Source: Microcebus murinus (taxonomy: Eukaryota > Chordata > Mammalia > Primates > Cheirogaleidae). Taken from it: a DNA stretch of 64,000 bases. The stretch spans positions 2,757,501 to 2,821,500 of the forward strand of contig NC_134108.1 of the NCBI RefSeq assembly GCF_040939455.1. The letters run 5' to 3'. The notes under the pieces were generated by a model, which saw nothing but the letters and a program-made list of their open reading frames with translations, searched no databases and had not been told where the DNA came from. Made by a program: the position numbers and the translations under genes. Each line of letters starts with the position of its first letter. Position 1 is the first letter of the stretch. Shown here in pieces: positions 1-12,020 of the stretch.

Positions 1-1737
1 GCTAAGTGACAGGGGGTTTACCAGGAGGACCCTGGGAAGGACAGGGACCTCCAGGGCTGGGACTCAGGCTCCTTCTCGTGCCTCCCCTGCTCTCCCTATA
101 ATAGGACTCAGCAGCTCCCAGCTGAACCCTCACAGCCCTGAGCAGCGAGCAAAGAAAACCTCTCCCCAGCCCCCATCTCCTCCCAAAGGCAGACTCTGTC
201 CTTCTTACAGACGGGGCAGGACCTATTTCTAGAAGAGAGCAGGAGACACAGCTGCGCGGGTCCCCTCACTGCCGACAGCCAGCTCCTCCTCCAGGGCCGT
301 CCCTTCTCCCCGTAAGGGAATCACGGATGCTGCTTTTGCCGCCTGGTGAAGCCAGGTCCTCCCCTTCAGTGTTAAGGTCTGTGCACCGCGGCCCCAGAGG
401 TGACAGCCATGGGCTAGCAGACTCAGTGCTCTGTCACTGAAACAGAGACGTCCAGGTAAAGTCTTCCTACCTCCTGTTTGTCCCTTTCCTCCCCTTGCAG
501 ACACCTACTGCCCAGCCAAACCAACACTTTATAGCTCTGCTTATGGTGTCTCCTCCCCTAGAACTGCCCTTCTCCACTGTCTCTCTTTGCCTAAATCTTC
601 GGCAGCCTTGGAGGCGCTTCTGAATTTCCGCCTCCTCCGGGAAGCACCCCAGGGCAGTCGCGGGCTCTGGGCACGTGCTGGCGATAGCTGGGCACCTGCG
701 CATCCCCAACCCCCCACATGCCACCAGGGCGTGACAGTCATTTCTGGGTCCCTCTTTCTCCCCTTAGCCTGAATGATTTCAGAGGAGAGGACGTTTGCTT
801 CACACGCGTTCTTGCAGCGACTGGAGTAATGATTTGCACAGGAGGCCTGTGACCATTTTCTAATGGGATAGAGAGGTGAGTTTTGGGGAGGTGTTGTCCA
901 AGATGCATGGATGAAAGCGGAGGGAAGGCTTGAGGAAACAAGAGCACACACACGTGCATTGACAGGAAGCCCTGTGCTAAGGGCCAGTGATACCAGTACG
1001 GAATACGAGGAAGCGATTTTAAACTTAGCATCACTTAACAATTATTTAATAATTTAATTGACTGATGGAAGTGATGTTTTGCAGATGATAGGAGGTATAA
1101 GGTTATTTTCCCCCAGACAATGACTGGTTTACAGGATGGATACTTTTTAAGCATTTGTTTTGTTAAGAAATTCATGTTCTCGAAGATGGAAATTGCCAGG
1201 CATCAAAGAGGTTGGATTGTAATCAAGAAAACTTACATGCTAAATCATGTTGCTACATTTATAAACTGAAACTATGAAGGTCCGGTCATTTCACATTGGT
1301 CAGGATGCTCCAGGGAAAGCTGGGTCTTTGTCTCCACCCCACCCCCACCCCGGTTCGGGCTGGCCCCGGCCACGGCTACTACAGAGGTGCCCTCTCCACC
1401 TTTTCTTCCCTGGGCCTCTCTCACTCTCCACGTACGCCTTTCCACAACCTAGAACCACTGAATGTTGCGTCTGAATGTTTGCATTGAGAGAAGAAAAGAT
1501 TTTAAGCTCTTGCTAATGTAATACGTTCTTTAGTCAATTTCAACTAACTTCGATGAAGCTTCCTTTTCTCTTTTACTCACAAAACACACATTGGCATCCT
1601 TAGATACCCCAATTCCATAGCATTTTCGATGGGTCTCAACCAGTGTTTTTCAAATTGAGGAAGGTAACCTATTTGTGAGTCTGAAAAAAAAAAACACAAT
1701 TTATTTTTAGTGCGTCCTAACCATGTTGTTAAAAACT
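1..1737. other. Unique non-coding DNA, no gene seen
   Basis: The first part is GC-moderate unique sequence. The open frames here are short, overlap on both strands and resemble no protein I know. Bases 1030-1270 are AT-rich, with homeodomain-type cores such as TTTAATTGACTG, and could be regulatory, but nothing proves it. No promoter, splice pair or RNA gene was recognised. Confidence 0.6.
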
Positions 1738-1820
1738 GAATGGGAGGGCAGAGAAGGGAAGGGAGAGAGGAGAGGGGAAGAAAGACAGGGGAGAGGAGAG
1801 GAGGGAGGGGAGGGAGAATG
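1738..1820. repeat. Purine-rich (GGGA/GGAGA) low-complexity tract
   Basis: About 80 bases contain almost only G and A on the plus strand, built from irregular GGGAGAGG and GAAGGG units. This is a polypurine tract rather than a clean tandem repeat. It lies just before a GT microsatellite. Serine/proline-rich frames on the minus strand are artefacts of this composition. Confidence 0.85.
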
Positions 1821-1839
1821 GGCTGGTATTGTGTAGTGA

Positions 1840-1842
<3 letters not shown>

Positions 1843-1874
<32 letters not shown>
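1843..1874. repeat. (GT)16 microsatellite
   Basis: An uninterrupted GT dinucleotide run of about 16 units follows TGACTC. The His-Thr repeat frames on the minus strand come from this run. Its length suggests it is polymorphic. Confidence 0.97.
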
Positions 1875-1876
<2 letters not shown>

Positions 1877-2072
1877 TTGTCCCTATTGTCAAATGAAATT
1901 TTTCTCGTGAGTTGAAGAAGTAGTAAACTCCCTGGTCTAGACTGCACTTTGCAGATATCTCGGTCATCATGGATAGATCACAACGCCAGAAATGTAGGGC
2001 CTCTTGGTGAAAAATAATAAATAAATGAATTAAAGCAAATCTGTTTGGATTAAGGACCGTCTGTTAAAGTAG

Positions 2073-2450
2073 CGGCCCCCAACCCTTTTGGCACCAGATA
2101 CAAGCTTCACGGAAGACAAGTTTTCCACGGACTGGGGTGGTTTCGGGATGATTCAAGTGCATTATGTTGATTGTGCACTTTATTTGTATTATTATTACAT
2201 TGTAATATGTAACAAAACAATTATACAGCTCACTGTAGTGCAGAGTCAGTGGGAGCCCTGAGCTTGTTTTCCTGCAGCTAACGCCACCGCTGACCTGACA
2301 GGAGGGGGAGCTCGGGCGGTGATGCGAGTGGTGGGGAGCGGCTGTCGATACAGACAAAGCTTCACTCACTCACCTGCCGCTCGCCTCCTGCTGAGCGGCC
2401 CGGTTCCTCACAGGCCATGGACCGGTACCGGTCTGCAGCCCAGGGGCTGC
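2073..2450. mobile_element. Fossil hAT-like (MER-type) non-autonomous DNA transposon
   Basis: The left end reads CCCCCAACCCTTTTGGCACC and continues with a tract I recognise from a common mammalian DNA-transposon fossil (TTTCCACGGACTGG, then GGGAGCCCTGAGCTTG, then CCGGTTCCTCACAGGCC). The right end, CAGCCCAGGGGCTGC, is a decayed inverted copy of the left. The middle is shorter than I remember for intact copies, so an internal deletion is likely. There is no transposase reading frame. The family name was not checked, and target duplications are not readable. Confidence 0.7.
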
Positions 2451-4083
2451 CTTTGTTCACTGAAAGCAGAACACACATCCATTTTAGCACCTGTAGCCCG
2501 AGCCCCGTGGGTTTTTCGCACGCCTGCTGTGCCGCCAGCGGGCCTCCCCTCTCCGCTCTGCAGGACCTTGTCCAATGCTCAGGGTGTGCACCTTGGCTCC
2601 CCGGCTGGACTGGAAACATTCTAAGAACACAAAAAGCTTCAGTTCCAGTTGTTCTTCCATTAATGAGCACACAGCAGGTGTGCTGCGAATGATTTCTTTT
2701 TTAATGACAAAGACCGAGACACACAACAGCCTTGGGTCCAAACACCAGGTGGGAGAGGGCGGGAGGATGGGGAACAGAGGACAGAGCGTGGAAGACCCAC
2801 CCGAGGCCCCTGTCCAGGCAGGGCGCACAGAGGAGCGTCCCCTTCCTGCCTTCGCAGGTGGCGGTCCCCACCAGGAGCCGGAGATTTTGCTTCCCGGCAG
2901 CTCTGTCCCAGCAAGCAGAGCAGAGTGTTCCCCGCCTTCCACCACGGAGTGACAGGCGCACTCTCCTTCCCCAGATCATTTTTATGCTCTTAAAACTTTT
3001 CATGCCTAATTTGCAATCTTTATTCCAATGTGCTTGGGGAATAATTATGGTTTTTCTTTAAGTGAGGTCCTCGCGGGCTGCCTTTGTTACAGAGTGTACC
3101 TTTTCTTTTCACCCCCTCACACCCCGGGAGGCTGGACTGTGGCCTCTGTTATTTCTGCTTTGATTGCCACTTTGTCAGGTATCACTCCTTATTTTATACT
3201 TTAACAGGTTTAAAGTTAAGCCAGAGTCAGCTCCGTGAGCATATGTAGTTCTTTATTTTTCCCTTTCAAGAGTGAAATCTGACTGGTCTAGATTTGGTAG
3301 ATAGAGAGGTAAAATGATGAAATAGATAAAAGCTCTGTGGCTGCCAAAACGCCAATTTGCAAAAGTTAATGCCACATCTTCTTTGGAAATGCCTGGCACA
3401 GCTCTGGTTGTCAGTACTGCTTCAAATCCCGAGTCTGATGATTTAAACTTTTCAGCTCTCTTCCTAAAAATTAGAAACAGCAAATTACTATTGTGTTACC
3501 TCCTTTCCTCTCGTCTTCAGTGAGATACGCATATAACACTTGGTTCTTCGTTGGTGAGGCACCAGTAGCAATCAGGCCTGAGTCTGGATCAAGAGAGAAA
3601 GAAAAGAAAAGAAAATGAAAACTTCCCAAGAGAGAATTGCAGTGGGTGATGGGCAAGGGTATACCCTGCCCGCCCTTAGGGAGAGTTCAGTCTTCACGGG
3701 ACAGTAAGAATGCATGAGCCATTAAGTGAGCAGCTTTGTGGGAGTCATCCAAAGTGTTATGGAGGTTTCTAGAAGAGAGTGACCCATTTCTCCTAGGCCT
3801 GGTTGAATTGCATGACATTGGCCCTGGAGCTTCCAGCTCGAGGTGCTCCTGAATCCATGGGGAGGCACTTATCACGTTCAAGCATTTGGATTTAGCAGGC
3901 AGAGTCCGTTTCTGTGCATTTTTTCTCTCTACTTACCAGAGATGTCTTTATAGCAACTTTTACTAGGTTTGGAAAGCCCACTGAAAATTCGTTTTTCGTT
4001 ATCAAAGTATAAATGGAGTCCAATTCATGTTCTGATAATGCTTTCCTCAATGCACTGGTTTTGTTGTTACAATTCTACTCCTT
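2451..4083. other. Unique DNA; weak exon-like signals on the minus strand
   Basis: No recognised gene. Minus-strand open frames at 3253-3483 and 3471-3656 have balanced composition, and each is preceded by a pyrimidine-rich AG (acceptor-like) sequence. The gap between them is too small for a mammalian intron and neither resembles a family I know, so they are not called as genes (see findings). The rest holds nothing identifiable. Confidence 0.5.
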
Positions 4084-5340
4084 TTTATTCTTGAATAAGA
4101 AAATAAATGCAATTGGCAAAAATTCAAAAGATACAAAAGGTATTTAATAAAAATATTTGTGTCACTTGGTAGTGTTTCAAAGTTTTTTTCATATAGATAT
4201 TGTCCATTTCCTTTAAGTTTATCCTTAGATTTGTTTATCTTTTTTTTATGGAGTCATATCTTCCATTAAGACTTTTAAACAGTAGGAATTTTTTTATATA
4301 TCATGAATGTTACAGATATTTTTAAGAACAGATTTTTAAATGATGAAATGAAAATGATCTCAAACTTACAGAAAAGTTGCAAGTACAGTGGAAAGAATTT
4401 TTTTCCCTGAACCATTACCCCAAATAATTTTGTATGCATTCCTTACAAACAAGGACATTCTCTTATGTGACTACAATACAGCTACCCAAATCAGGAAATT
4501 AACAGAGATACATCTCCACCATCTGATATTCAGACGCCATTCAAGTTTTGTCAGCAGGTCTGATAACATCCTTAATAGCAAGAAGGTGTTTCAGAATTAC
4601 ACGCTGCATTCGTGTCTTTGGCCTTCTTCAGTTTGTAGCAGCAATTTCTCAGTCTTTCACGAACTTTCGTGACTTTGGTGTTTTTGAAGATTACGAGCAA
4701 GTTACTTTATAGATTGTCTCTTAGTTTGTCTCTTACTTATAGATTGTCTCTTGAATCTGTTTTGGTCTACACTCATCTAACCTGGTAGGATCTAACCTGG
4801 TTAGATCCAGGTTATGCCCCATTGGGAGAAATACCATGGAGATGATGCCGTGTTAATTTTTCCTACTACTGATGTTTTCTCTGACCACTCCGTCACTTGA
4901 TGTGGGCAGTGTCTTCCAGTTTTCTCCGTTAGAAAATTATGCTCTTCCCTCCTGTGATTAGTAAGGGATTTGGGAGAAGGTACTCTGAAATCATGTAAAC
5001 ATTATCTTCCTCTTTAAACTTTCAATTATTCACTTGTTGATTTACATGAGTATGGCCTCAGGGTTTCTTATTTAATTCCATAGTTTATAGCACATTATTG
5101 CTATTGTTTATTTTGAAGCTCAAATTGTCCCAGATTTGGCCAGTGGGATCCCCTTCAAGGTGGCTTCCGTGTCTTTTTTGATGTATATATCTATCTCAAT
5201 CTGTTTATATGAAGACAGAGACATACATACATGTGCAAACATTTACGGTTGTATTTTTTTCTGAATTTGTCTACATTCAATCAAGAGTTTATATCAATAC
5301 CTCCATTCAAATGAAAGCCACTGGGATCATTCTGCTTTTC
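4084..5340 (+). mobile_element. Old L1-type LINE 3' region, fragmentary
   Basis: The stretch is AT-rich and holds phrases typical of old mammalian L1 3' regions: ACTTACAGAAAAGTTGCAAG near 4367, TCTGACCACTCCGTCACTTG near 4878 and CAAATTGTCCCAGATTTGGC near 5120. No intact reading frame remains. Orientation and subfamily are from memory and uncertain. Edges are approximate, and a local duplication (TAGATTGTCTCTTAGTTTGTC repeated around 4710-4755) complicates the middle. Confidence 0.55.
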
Positions 5341-6873
5341 TTTTTTTCAGTACTTTTAACTCTCTTCTCTGATAGAGAGAAACCCAGCTATAGCCAAATC
5401 TGTATCTTATTTGATCAGTTTTTCTTTGAGTTGCCAATGTCCTGTAACTGCTGCACCCGCCCCACCCCTGGGTGGACTCTCTCCCCATCCAGCAAGGCTC
5501 TGGCCCCCCCAGGGCCACCTCGACTTCCCTCTGTCCTCAGCAGGACACTTACCTTGCCAGGGAAGAGGAAGAAGGATGCTAATTCATGCTCAGCAGTCAT
5601 CTCCTTGCTGACTTCCTGTTCTTTATATTCGCTCCTCAGATTGTTTTGCCAAGTACTTCTGGTAGTCAACAACATGATTTGCATATGCTAATTTTGGTTC
5701 CACATTTTCTACCTCATATCTTCCTCATCTGATTGTCTGGAAGGACCTAATCCTTCCAGAATGTCATTAAAAGACATCTGAAGCCTCTATGGGAGCGTGT
5801 CTTTCACTTTCCTGCTCACCAGAGTGCTGGCTTAGGAGCAGAGACAGTTAACTTTCGTCAGGATCACAATTCCTAAACGCAAACCTGATCCCAACCCAGC
5901 CCCGTCCCCACTGGTCTCAGGGTGGGGTTCCACACTCCCGGCTTGGTCCCTGAGGCCCCGCCTGCCTTCTCCACCCTTCCTCAGGCCCTTCATTGATGGC
6001 TTTCTTTTTCATCGAGAGTAGATGTTGGAGATAGAATTTTTATCAAATGACTTTCTAGCTCCTGTAGATGCTGATCGTGTGGTTTTTCGTGTTCGGTCTG
6101 TTAATCATTTTCAAAACATTTTAGGGCTCCTTGTTTACGAGGAAGCCCCGGGTTAGACCCAGCTGAGGTTCCCCATGTCCCTTGTCAGGACAGGTCACAG
6201 AGGGTCCCGTGGAACTGAAGATATCTCTCTCCGTCTCTCAGTCATGACGCCGCTCACCATGGTGCATGTGTCTGCTTCTGTCCTCTCTGGCTGAAAGACA
6301 GTCAGCGTCTTGACTATCTGTGGCCCGCTCTCTAGAAATCCCTTTGGGCAAGTGACCCGGTGTGCTGGCGGGGGCTGCACTGGGCCTGTTGGAGTTGCTC
6401 GGCGCGGCGGGCAGGCTCTCGGTTCGCGCTTCATCAACGAGAGCGACCCCGCCCACCGCGGTCTCCCAGGCTTGGAGGTCCATACCTGACAAAATACGAT
6501 GACTCTGCATTTGTTTTATTTAAAACCATTGTGTGTGTGTGTGTAGGCACGCCCTGTAAATTCCTTACAACACCCCTCACTCACAGGCTTCTCGATGGGT
6601 GATCTTTGCCTCGTTTCTCTGACACAGTCCTCAGGGTGGGCGTCCCTACCGCTTCCTCTTGGAACAAGAGAATCGCCACAGACCAACTGGGTTAATCCCC
6701 ACCTTCCGTGCCGCCTTCCCGTGTGTTCTGTGGGCTGATCAGTATCTTCTCCCGCATTGTCTCCGAACCGTGGTGTCTCTCTGCTGGCCTCTCCCGCTGC
6801 TTGGAGTCTGTGCCGGGGTCCCTCTGTGTGTGCTCGATATTAACATATCTATGACGTCTTTGCAGAAGGTTGG
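5341..6873. other. Unique DNA, no gene seen
   Basis: A pyrimidine-rich and then mixed-composition stretch with no recognised gene, RNA or repeat apart from a short GT run near 6531-6545. Open frames are short and overlap on both strands. Confidence 0.6.
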
Positions 6874-6887
6874 CAGAGCACAGTTTT

Positions 6888-7197
6888 TTTTTTTTTTTTT
6901 TTTTTTTTGAGACAGAGTCTCACTTTGTTCCCAGGCTAGAGTGAGTGCTGTGGCGTCAGCCTAGCTCACAGCAACCTCAAACTCCTGGGCTCAAGCGATC
7001 CTCCTGCCTCAGCCTCCCGAGCAGCTGGGACTACAGGCATGCACCACCGTGCCAGGCTAATTTTTTCTATATAGATTAGTTGGCCAATTAATTTCTTTCT
7101 ATTTTTAGTAGAGACGGGGTCTCGCTCTTGCTCAGGCTGGTTTCGAACTGCTGACCTTGAGCGATCCGCCCGCCTCGGCCTCCCAGAGTGCTAGGAT
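6888..7197 (-). mobile_element. Lemur-type Alu, 5'-truncated, with 14-bp target duplication
   Basis: An antisense Alu starts with a poly-T (the A tail), followed by GAGACAGAGTCTCACTTTG and both arms. The strepsirrhine linker TAGTTGGCCAATTAATTTC lies between the arms. At its right end the element stops in GTGCTAGGAT, so about 25-30 bases of the Alu 5' end are missing. CAGAGCACAGTTTT occurs at 6874-6887 and again at 7198-7211, a perfect target-site duplication proving that this end is a true 5' truncation. No TSD mutation is seen, suggesting a fairly young insertion. Confidence 0.96.
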
Positions 7198-7211
7198 CAG
7201 AGCACAGTTTT

Positions 7212-9085
7212 GAGGAACGCTGTTCTGAAACCTGGGAGGGGATGGAGTTAGTGGGGAAGACAGCTGCACACTTACTTACGCACCAGAGAAAACGTGGGAA
7301 TCACTTCTTCTATGTATAAATTCATGAAAGGTGATTAGAGACCAGGCAAACAGTACTTGGGCCATCGCCAGCCCATCGCACAAGCAAGGCTGAAACCCAC
7401 CTCTCACGACGAAAAGATAAGCATGTTTCAACCGAGGAAAATGCCCGGGACATTTCTTTCTTCTGCACTAGATCTCTCATGTACAGATGTTACCTCTTTA
7501 TTTAAATCACCCTTTTCCTCATCCAGCATTTGTTTTTGAAATGCTTTTGCATTGTTTAGAGAAACAAAAAAAAAAAGATTGATGTAAGTGGTTTGCAAAA
7601 TTTCTGGCGGCTACATAATTTCTATTTATTGGTTGGTTTGTTTAGAGTCAAAGTTCTTTCGCTCTCAAAGGTCACAGCTTGTGACCCAGGCGTATTCCAG
7701 GGTGTCTCTGGGGGTCAGCTGGACCCCTGTGTATGGCAAGCACTGTGCACCCCAGTAACTGTAGTGCCCTCTTCTCACTCACTTCTAGAAGCTTGGCAGT
7801 CAGATTTCTGTCTCTTCTCTAAAAAAGTTAGAGGATCTATGGTGACTGTTTAGGGTGTCACCCTTACTTTTCATCTTGTCTGTCCTCCTTCATTCTCCTT
7901 TGGTTAGTTTTTCTCACCTATTTATGTTGTATGTTATATTCTCTTGCTCTTTTCTATTTTTATAAGCTGCCTGAAATCTCTCTTGGCGTAAAGTCAGAGC
8001 ATGAAAACATGAATAACTGCAGCGAAACAAATACACACATTACCACGTGGGCACATGGCCCACCTCCTTTGCTCAATGCATGCCCCTTGAGGCCAGGGGC
8101 AAAGATTGTTTCGTGACTTGGTGTCCTCCCATGGGGGCATGGCTTTGCAAAACTTATACCAAGGGCTCAATACATGCCTGCTCCATTGCAGAGTCGTTTC
8201 TGAGTGCCTGCAAAGCAGTGGACTTGACATTTGCTGTGTGGTGACCGAAAAAGTGAGTGGGATTGCAATAGCAGTTATTCTGTAAGCATCTTCCACGGGC
8301 TGGGCCGTTCGCGTTGCTGCCCCGAGCGTCCAGGGCCCACAGACTGGAAACAGTCTCAGGCACGGTGAAAGGCAGTGGCCTGCAGTGGGAGATGCAGTAA
8401 GGATGCCACATGCCAGGGGGGAAGGAGCAGGGCTGACACTCGTTCAAGGTGGCGGGCAGCCTCCCCTCCCCCAGCCCAACGCTCTCTCTGTGAAGTGTGT
8501 GGGAACTAGGGAGGGTCTGCACCCTGGGAAAGCAGCTCACGGTGACCCTAACTTTCTTAAGCCTTCATTGAGGAGCACGGTGGAGAGGTCGTTTTCCTAC
8601 TCTTTCTCCAGCCATTGCATTTCCACGCACACCCTCCCCACCCTTGGCTCCGGGAGGAGGCGCCACTGAAGTTCATGTGTCTCAGGTTATGATCTCTCGG
8701 GAGATAAAGTCCCCTCTGTGTCGCTCTCTGGCCTGGAGAAAGGTGTGTGTGGTTGTCCAGTGACGTTTTCTGACGACCGCCATTCCCTAAATCTGTGTGT
8801 CAGATGGAATGTAAGCGATTCGCCGCTCCACCCAGGTAGTGCAGTCGACTGAATGCTTTATGTAGTTGTGACCCAAACCCACAAAAGGACGAGAAGCCAC
8901 CGTGGCGTCCTCTTCTGCAGCTCACGAGGATTTACCCAGCCGGCTCCCGGGGTGCCCGTCACTGCTGTCTGCCGCCACGGGTGGGGCCCAGTGACGCACG
9001 CGGCGTGGACAGGGCCGTACAGGCAGCGCACGGCTCTGGGCGGGCTGTGAGAGCAAGCTCAGGTTGGCCGGGGCCCAGGCGTTTC
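7212..9085. other. Unique DNA, possible decayed L2/MIR around 8050-8200
   Basis: No gene is recognised. The phrases GAGGCCAGGGGCAAAGATTG (8090) and GGGCTCAATACATGCCTGC resemble the 3' end of L2 or MIR in sense orientation, weakly. An A-rich tract lies at 7566-7576. Nothing else is identifiable. Confidence 0.5.
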
Positions 9086-9087
9086 TA

Positions 9088-9487
9088 CTGTGTTTCCCCG
9101 AAAATAAGACAGGGTCTTCTATTTATTGTTCCTCAAGAAGACACCCCAGGGCTTATTTTCGGGGGATGTGCTATTTTCCCCTCAAAGCCTCAGCTTGAAG
9201 CACGCACAGGACGGCCGGGACCCGACAGGGGGAGCCGGCCTTGTTGGTGGGGCTGCCCACACCTTTCCGGTCACCTCTGGGACAGCAGCTGTCACGATGG
9301 GGCAGATGAGAAGGGCTGCTCATCTTCTTTCCCGCTCTGCGACGAAATGCACGGGTTGTGCAGACGCGCTGCGTAGCCACGCCCGTCACTGGGTCTTATT
9401 TTCAGGGTGGGGCTTCTATTGTGCACATGCTTGGAAAGCCTACTAGGGCTTATTTTATGGGTAGGTCTTATTTTCGGGGAAACACGG
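9088..9487. mobile_element. 400-bp TA-flanked DNA transposon with 23-bp inverted repeats (MITE)
   Basis: The left end reads CTGTGTTTCCCCGAAAATAA (then GAC). The right end is its inverse, with one difference: GTCTTATTTTCGGGGAAACA (then CGG). TA dinucleotides at 9086-9087 and 9488-9489 flank it, which fits the TA target preference of the Tc1/mariner superfamily. The GGCTTATTTTCGGGG / GGTCTTATTTTC motif recurs inside near 9150, 9392 and 9447, so the ends are echoed as sub-terminal repeats. No transposase frame is present, so it moved in trans. I recognise the sequence as a repeated family but cannot name it. hAT or piggyBac is less likely, because no 8-bp or TTAA duplication is visible. Confidence 0.85.
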
Positions 9488-9489
9488 TA

Positions 9490-11755
9490 TATGCAGGCGT
9501 AATTTTTTAGCTGGGGTTTAGCCACAGACCCCAAGACACCACTAAATTCTCTTTCCTGAGCCCCAATCTGTCCAGAAGTGTGTTGAGTTGGAAGAAATAT
9601 GAAGTCAAAGCCTCGAGTGTCAGGGTGGGGGGCTGGCATGTCGCACCCAGGAAGAGGGACGGTGGGGGCCGGAGCGCGGCCTCATCCCGTCTGGGTGGAG
9701 CCCTGGGGCCTCCCCCCCGGCCCCGCATCCCGTGTGCGCTGCACGGTTTGCCTGGTGGCTGCTCCGCCCGGCATCTCCTGCTGCACCCCCTCCACGAGGA
9801 GACGGCCACACTGTTCACCATGTCACCCGGCCCAGAAATGAGGGGCCAGCCCTTTTCTGGGAAGTCCTGTGGGCTCCGCCTCCCTCTCCCCTTTTTCTCC
9901 CCGGGTGGCTGCACCTGCCCCACCGCTGCCGGCCCCACTCGGTCCCCATCAGCTCTCCTTGGAAGATCAGGGTCCCCTGTCTCACACGGTCTCTACCCTG
10001 CTCCTTCTAAAACGAAACGTGCCCCCATCGCGCCCTGGCCAAACACCGGAATGGCCGGTCCCCGGGGTCGGGGGCGGCAGAAGGGCCTTCATTCGCCCTC
10101 CCCCGTCACTCGCCGAGTCCTGTCTGACTCCGAGTTCGTTCCTCCCTGCCCCGGCACCTTTGCTGTCCTGGTGCGCTTCCGCCTGTGGACTCCCGTCCCT
10201 GCAGCGGCCGCCGCGGTGTCTCCTTTATGGTGTCCCCGGTTCTCTCGAGAGCAGAGGGTTCACGCCCTTCTGCACGTGCCCTAGCACACGTTTCTCCTAC
10301 TGCACGGGTCTGTCCGTGCGCCCAGGACAAAGCCAATGTTTAAGAGGTGCTTTAGCCGCCATCTCACTCACACACCTGCCTAGCGACTCTACATTTGCCT
10401 GGTCGTCTCCTTCTAAAGTGGGCGCTGCTCCATGGTAGGGACTGAACCTCACAAAGTTCCAGGTCCCTGTGCCCAGGTCGATGGACGGCACGTGGTCAGG
10501 GCTCCGTGCATTTCTTATGGTGATGGTGACGATGATGATGATGATGAAGAGAGATCACAATTAGTCTCATGGCAAATTCCACTAGCGTCACTCAAGTGGA
10601 ATTGGGCAGGCACTTTTTTTTAAAAAAAAAATGATGCCTGTTTCAGACCTGTCATGCCCAGATTTCATCTCCACATGTTAGAAGCAAAGTGGTAAAACTG
10701 ACAATGATACCAAAGAGAATGGGAGAAAATGACTAAGATTTTTAAAAACTAGGTCCCATGAGAAAAAAAACAAAAGAGTGGTTGAGCGTCCTCTGCCGCT
10801 CTGGATCTTCCTTTCGCCGTCCGAGCGTGACACGGGAGGCGGCCGCTGGCTGGGTCGTCTTCCGGCTTGTGAGGAGCCTGGTGCCCACTGCGGCGGCCGG
10901 GAGGATGAAGGGGGCTGTTCTGGGTGAACCCCGACAGTTTTCTCCCCGGCGGTCTCAGGTTGACAACAAAGAAGTGGGTTAGGTTTTATAGGGAGGGTAT
11001 ATGGATAAAAATGAGGAATTTCTTGGCAATAAAAGAGAAAATGATGGGAGATCTGACTGAGAGACGCCTCTGTGCCTGTGGATCTGAAACCAAGAACTAA
11101 CTCACCGTTTCGATCGCGTGGATATTCCCCTGCCAGGAAACCAAGTAACTCTGCAGTTGTGGCTAACGTCTCGGCTTGATGTTCCTGGTCTTCCTTCCTT
11201 CCGACCTTGACGCCGTGCCGGGGCCCAGCGGGTGTGAGTCCAGTTAGACACGCGGCACCTGCCCTCAGGGGCCAGCCAGGTGAGCACCCGCGTGGCCGGG
11301 CTGCGGCAGAGGCCCGCACGGGGCAGCCGCGGCTCAGGAGAGGGGCTGGGATGCCGCCCACCTGCACGAGAGGGTGTCACCGTGATGGGGTCAGAAGAGC
11401 GAGCCAGAGTTACACCTGCTGGAAGGGAAGGGGACGTAGGGTGCCAGCAAGGCACAGAGAGGACCGGGGCCGCGCTGCAGTCTGCCGGGCACAGGTGTGG
11501 CCGCCGGCATCTGCTGCGGAGGGTCAGCCGCCCACCTGCTCTGGGCCTCTTTCTTCAATAGTCAAGTCACTCGTCCACTTTCCAGTCCAAGCTGGGGTCT
11601 TTCTCTAGAGCCTTCCCCACAGTCCTGTGCAGGCAGATTCCGTCCTTCCATTTTCCATGAGGGAATCATGGCGCAAGGATGCTGACCCAGCCGTGAGAGG
11701 CCACGTGGCCAGTGGACGGTAAAGCTGGCGTGCAAACCTAGGACCACGAGACTCA
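9490..11755. other. GC- and CpG-rich unique DNA, no gene supported
   Basis: Long frames on both strands (9580-10284 plus, 10678-11367 minus, 11207-11608 plus) are explained by high GC and lack of stops. They are proline/arginine/serine-rich, overlap each other and match no domain I know. CpG is frequent at 9640-10300, 10790-10940 and 11200-11520, so a small CpG island is possible. T8A10 at 10613-10630 is a simple palindrome. No promoter elements were convincingly placed. Confidence 0.55.
10520..10550. repeat. (GAT)n short microsatellite
   Basis: Roughly ten GAT-type trinucleotides (GATGGTGACGATGATGATGA, continuing), with two interruptions near the start. The poly-aspartate frame across it is an artefact. 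Confidence 0.85.
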
Positions 11756-11757
11756 GG

Positions 11758-11895
11758 ATACCTTTTAAAATCCCAGCTCATCCTCTATAAAAAAACGAGG
11801 ATGAGGGTACACACGAGGCCCGGGGAAGTATCGAATGAGACAATGTCTGAGAAGACAGTCTGAAAACTGCGAAGCATTATTCAAATGTGTGTTAT
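11758..11895 (+). mobile_element. MIR SINE fragment
   Basis: The sequence TCATCCTCTATAAAAAAACG, then GAGGATGAGGGTACACACGA, GGGGAAGTATCGAATGAGAC and AATGTCTGAGAAGACAGTCT follows the 3' half of the MIR consensus in sense orientation. It ends in a TTATTAGTA-type tail. Divergence is high, as expected for this old family. Confidence 0.75.
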
Positions 11896-12020
11896 TAGTA
11901 GAGGAGGCAGATTTGTTTTACAGACAGAGATTTTGAGCTGCCCTCGGTGGGGTATTAATGATACTTTCGCTCTTTCCTTGTGTAAGTGCATAGGTGTGTA
12001 TGTGCACATACGAGTATATG

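Noticed and set aside
1707..1970. His-Thr repeat proteins (also near 28046, 45545 and 51576)
   Set aside because: Translations of GT/CA microsatellites.
9580..10284. 234-codon plus-strand frame
   Set aside because: Arg/Pro/Gly-rich product of GC-rich sequence, overlapped by several frames on both strands; no known similarity.
10613..10630. T8A10 palindrome as a terminator-like hairpin
   Set aside because: No transcript context in a mammalian genome; simple low complexity.
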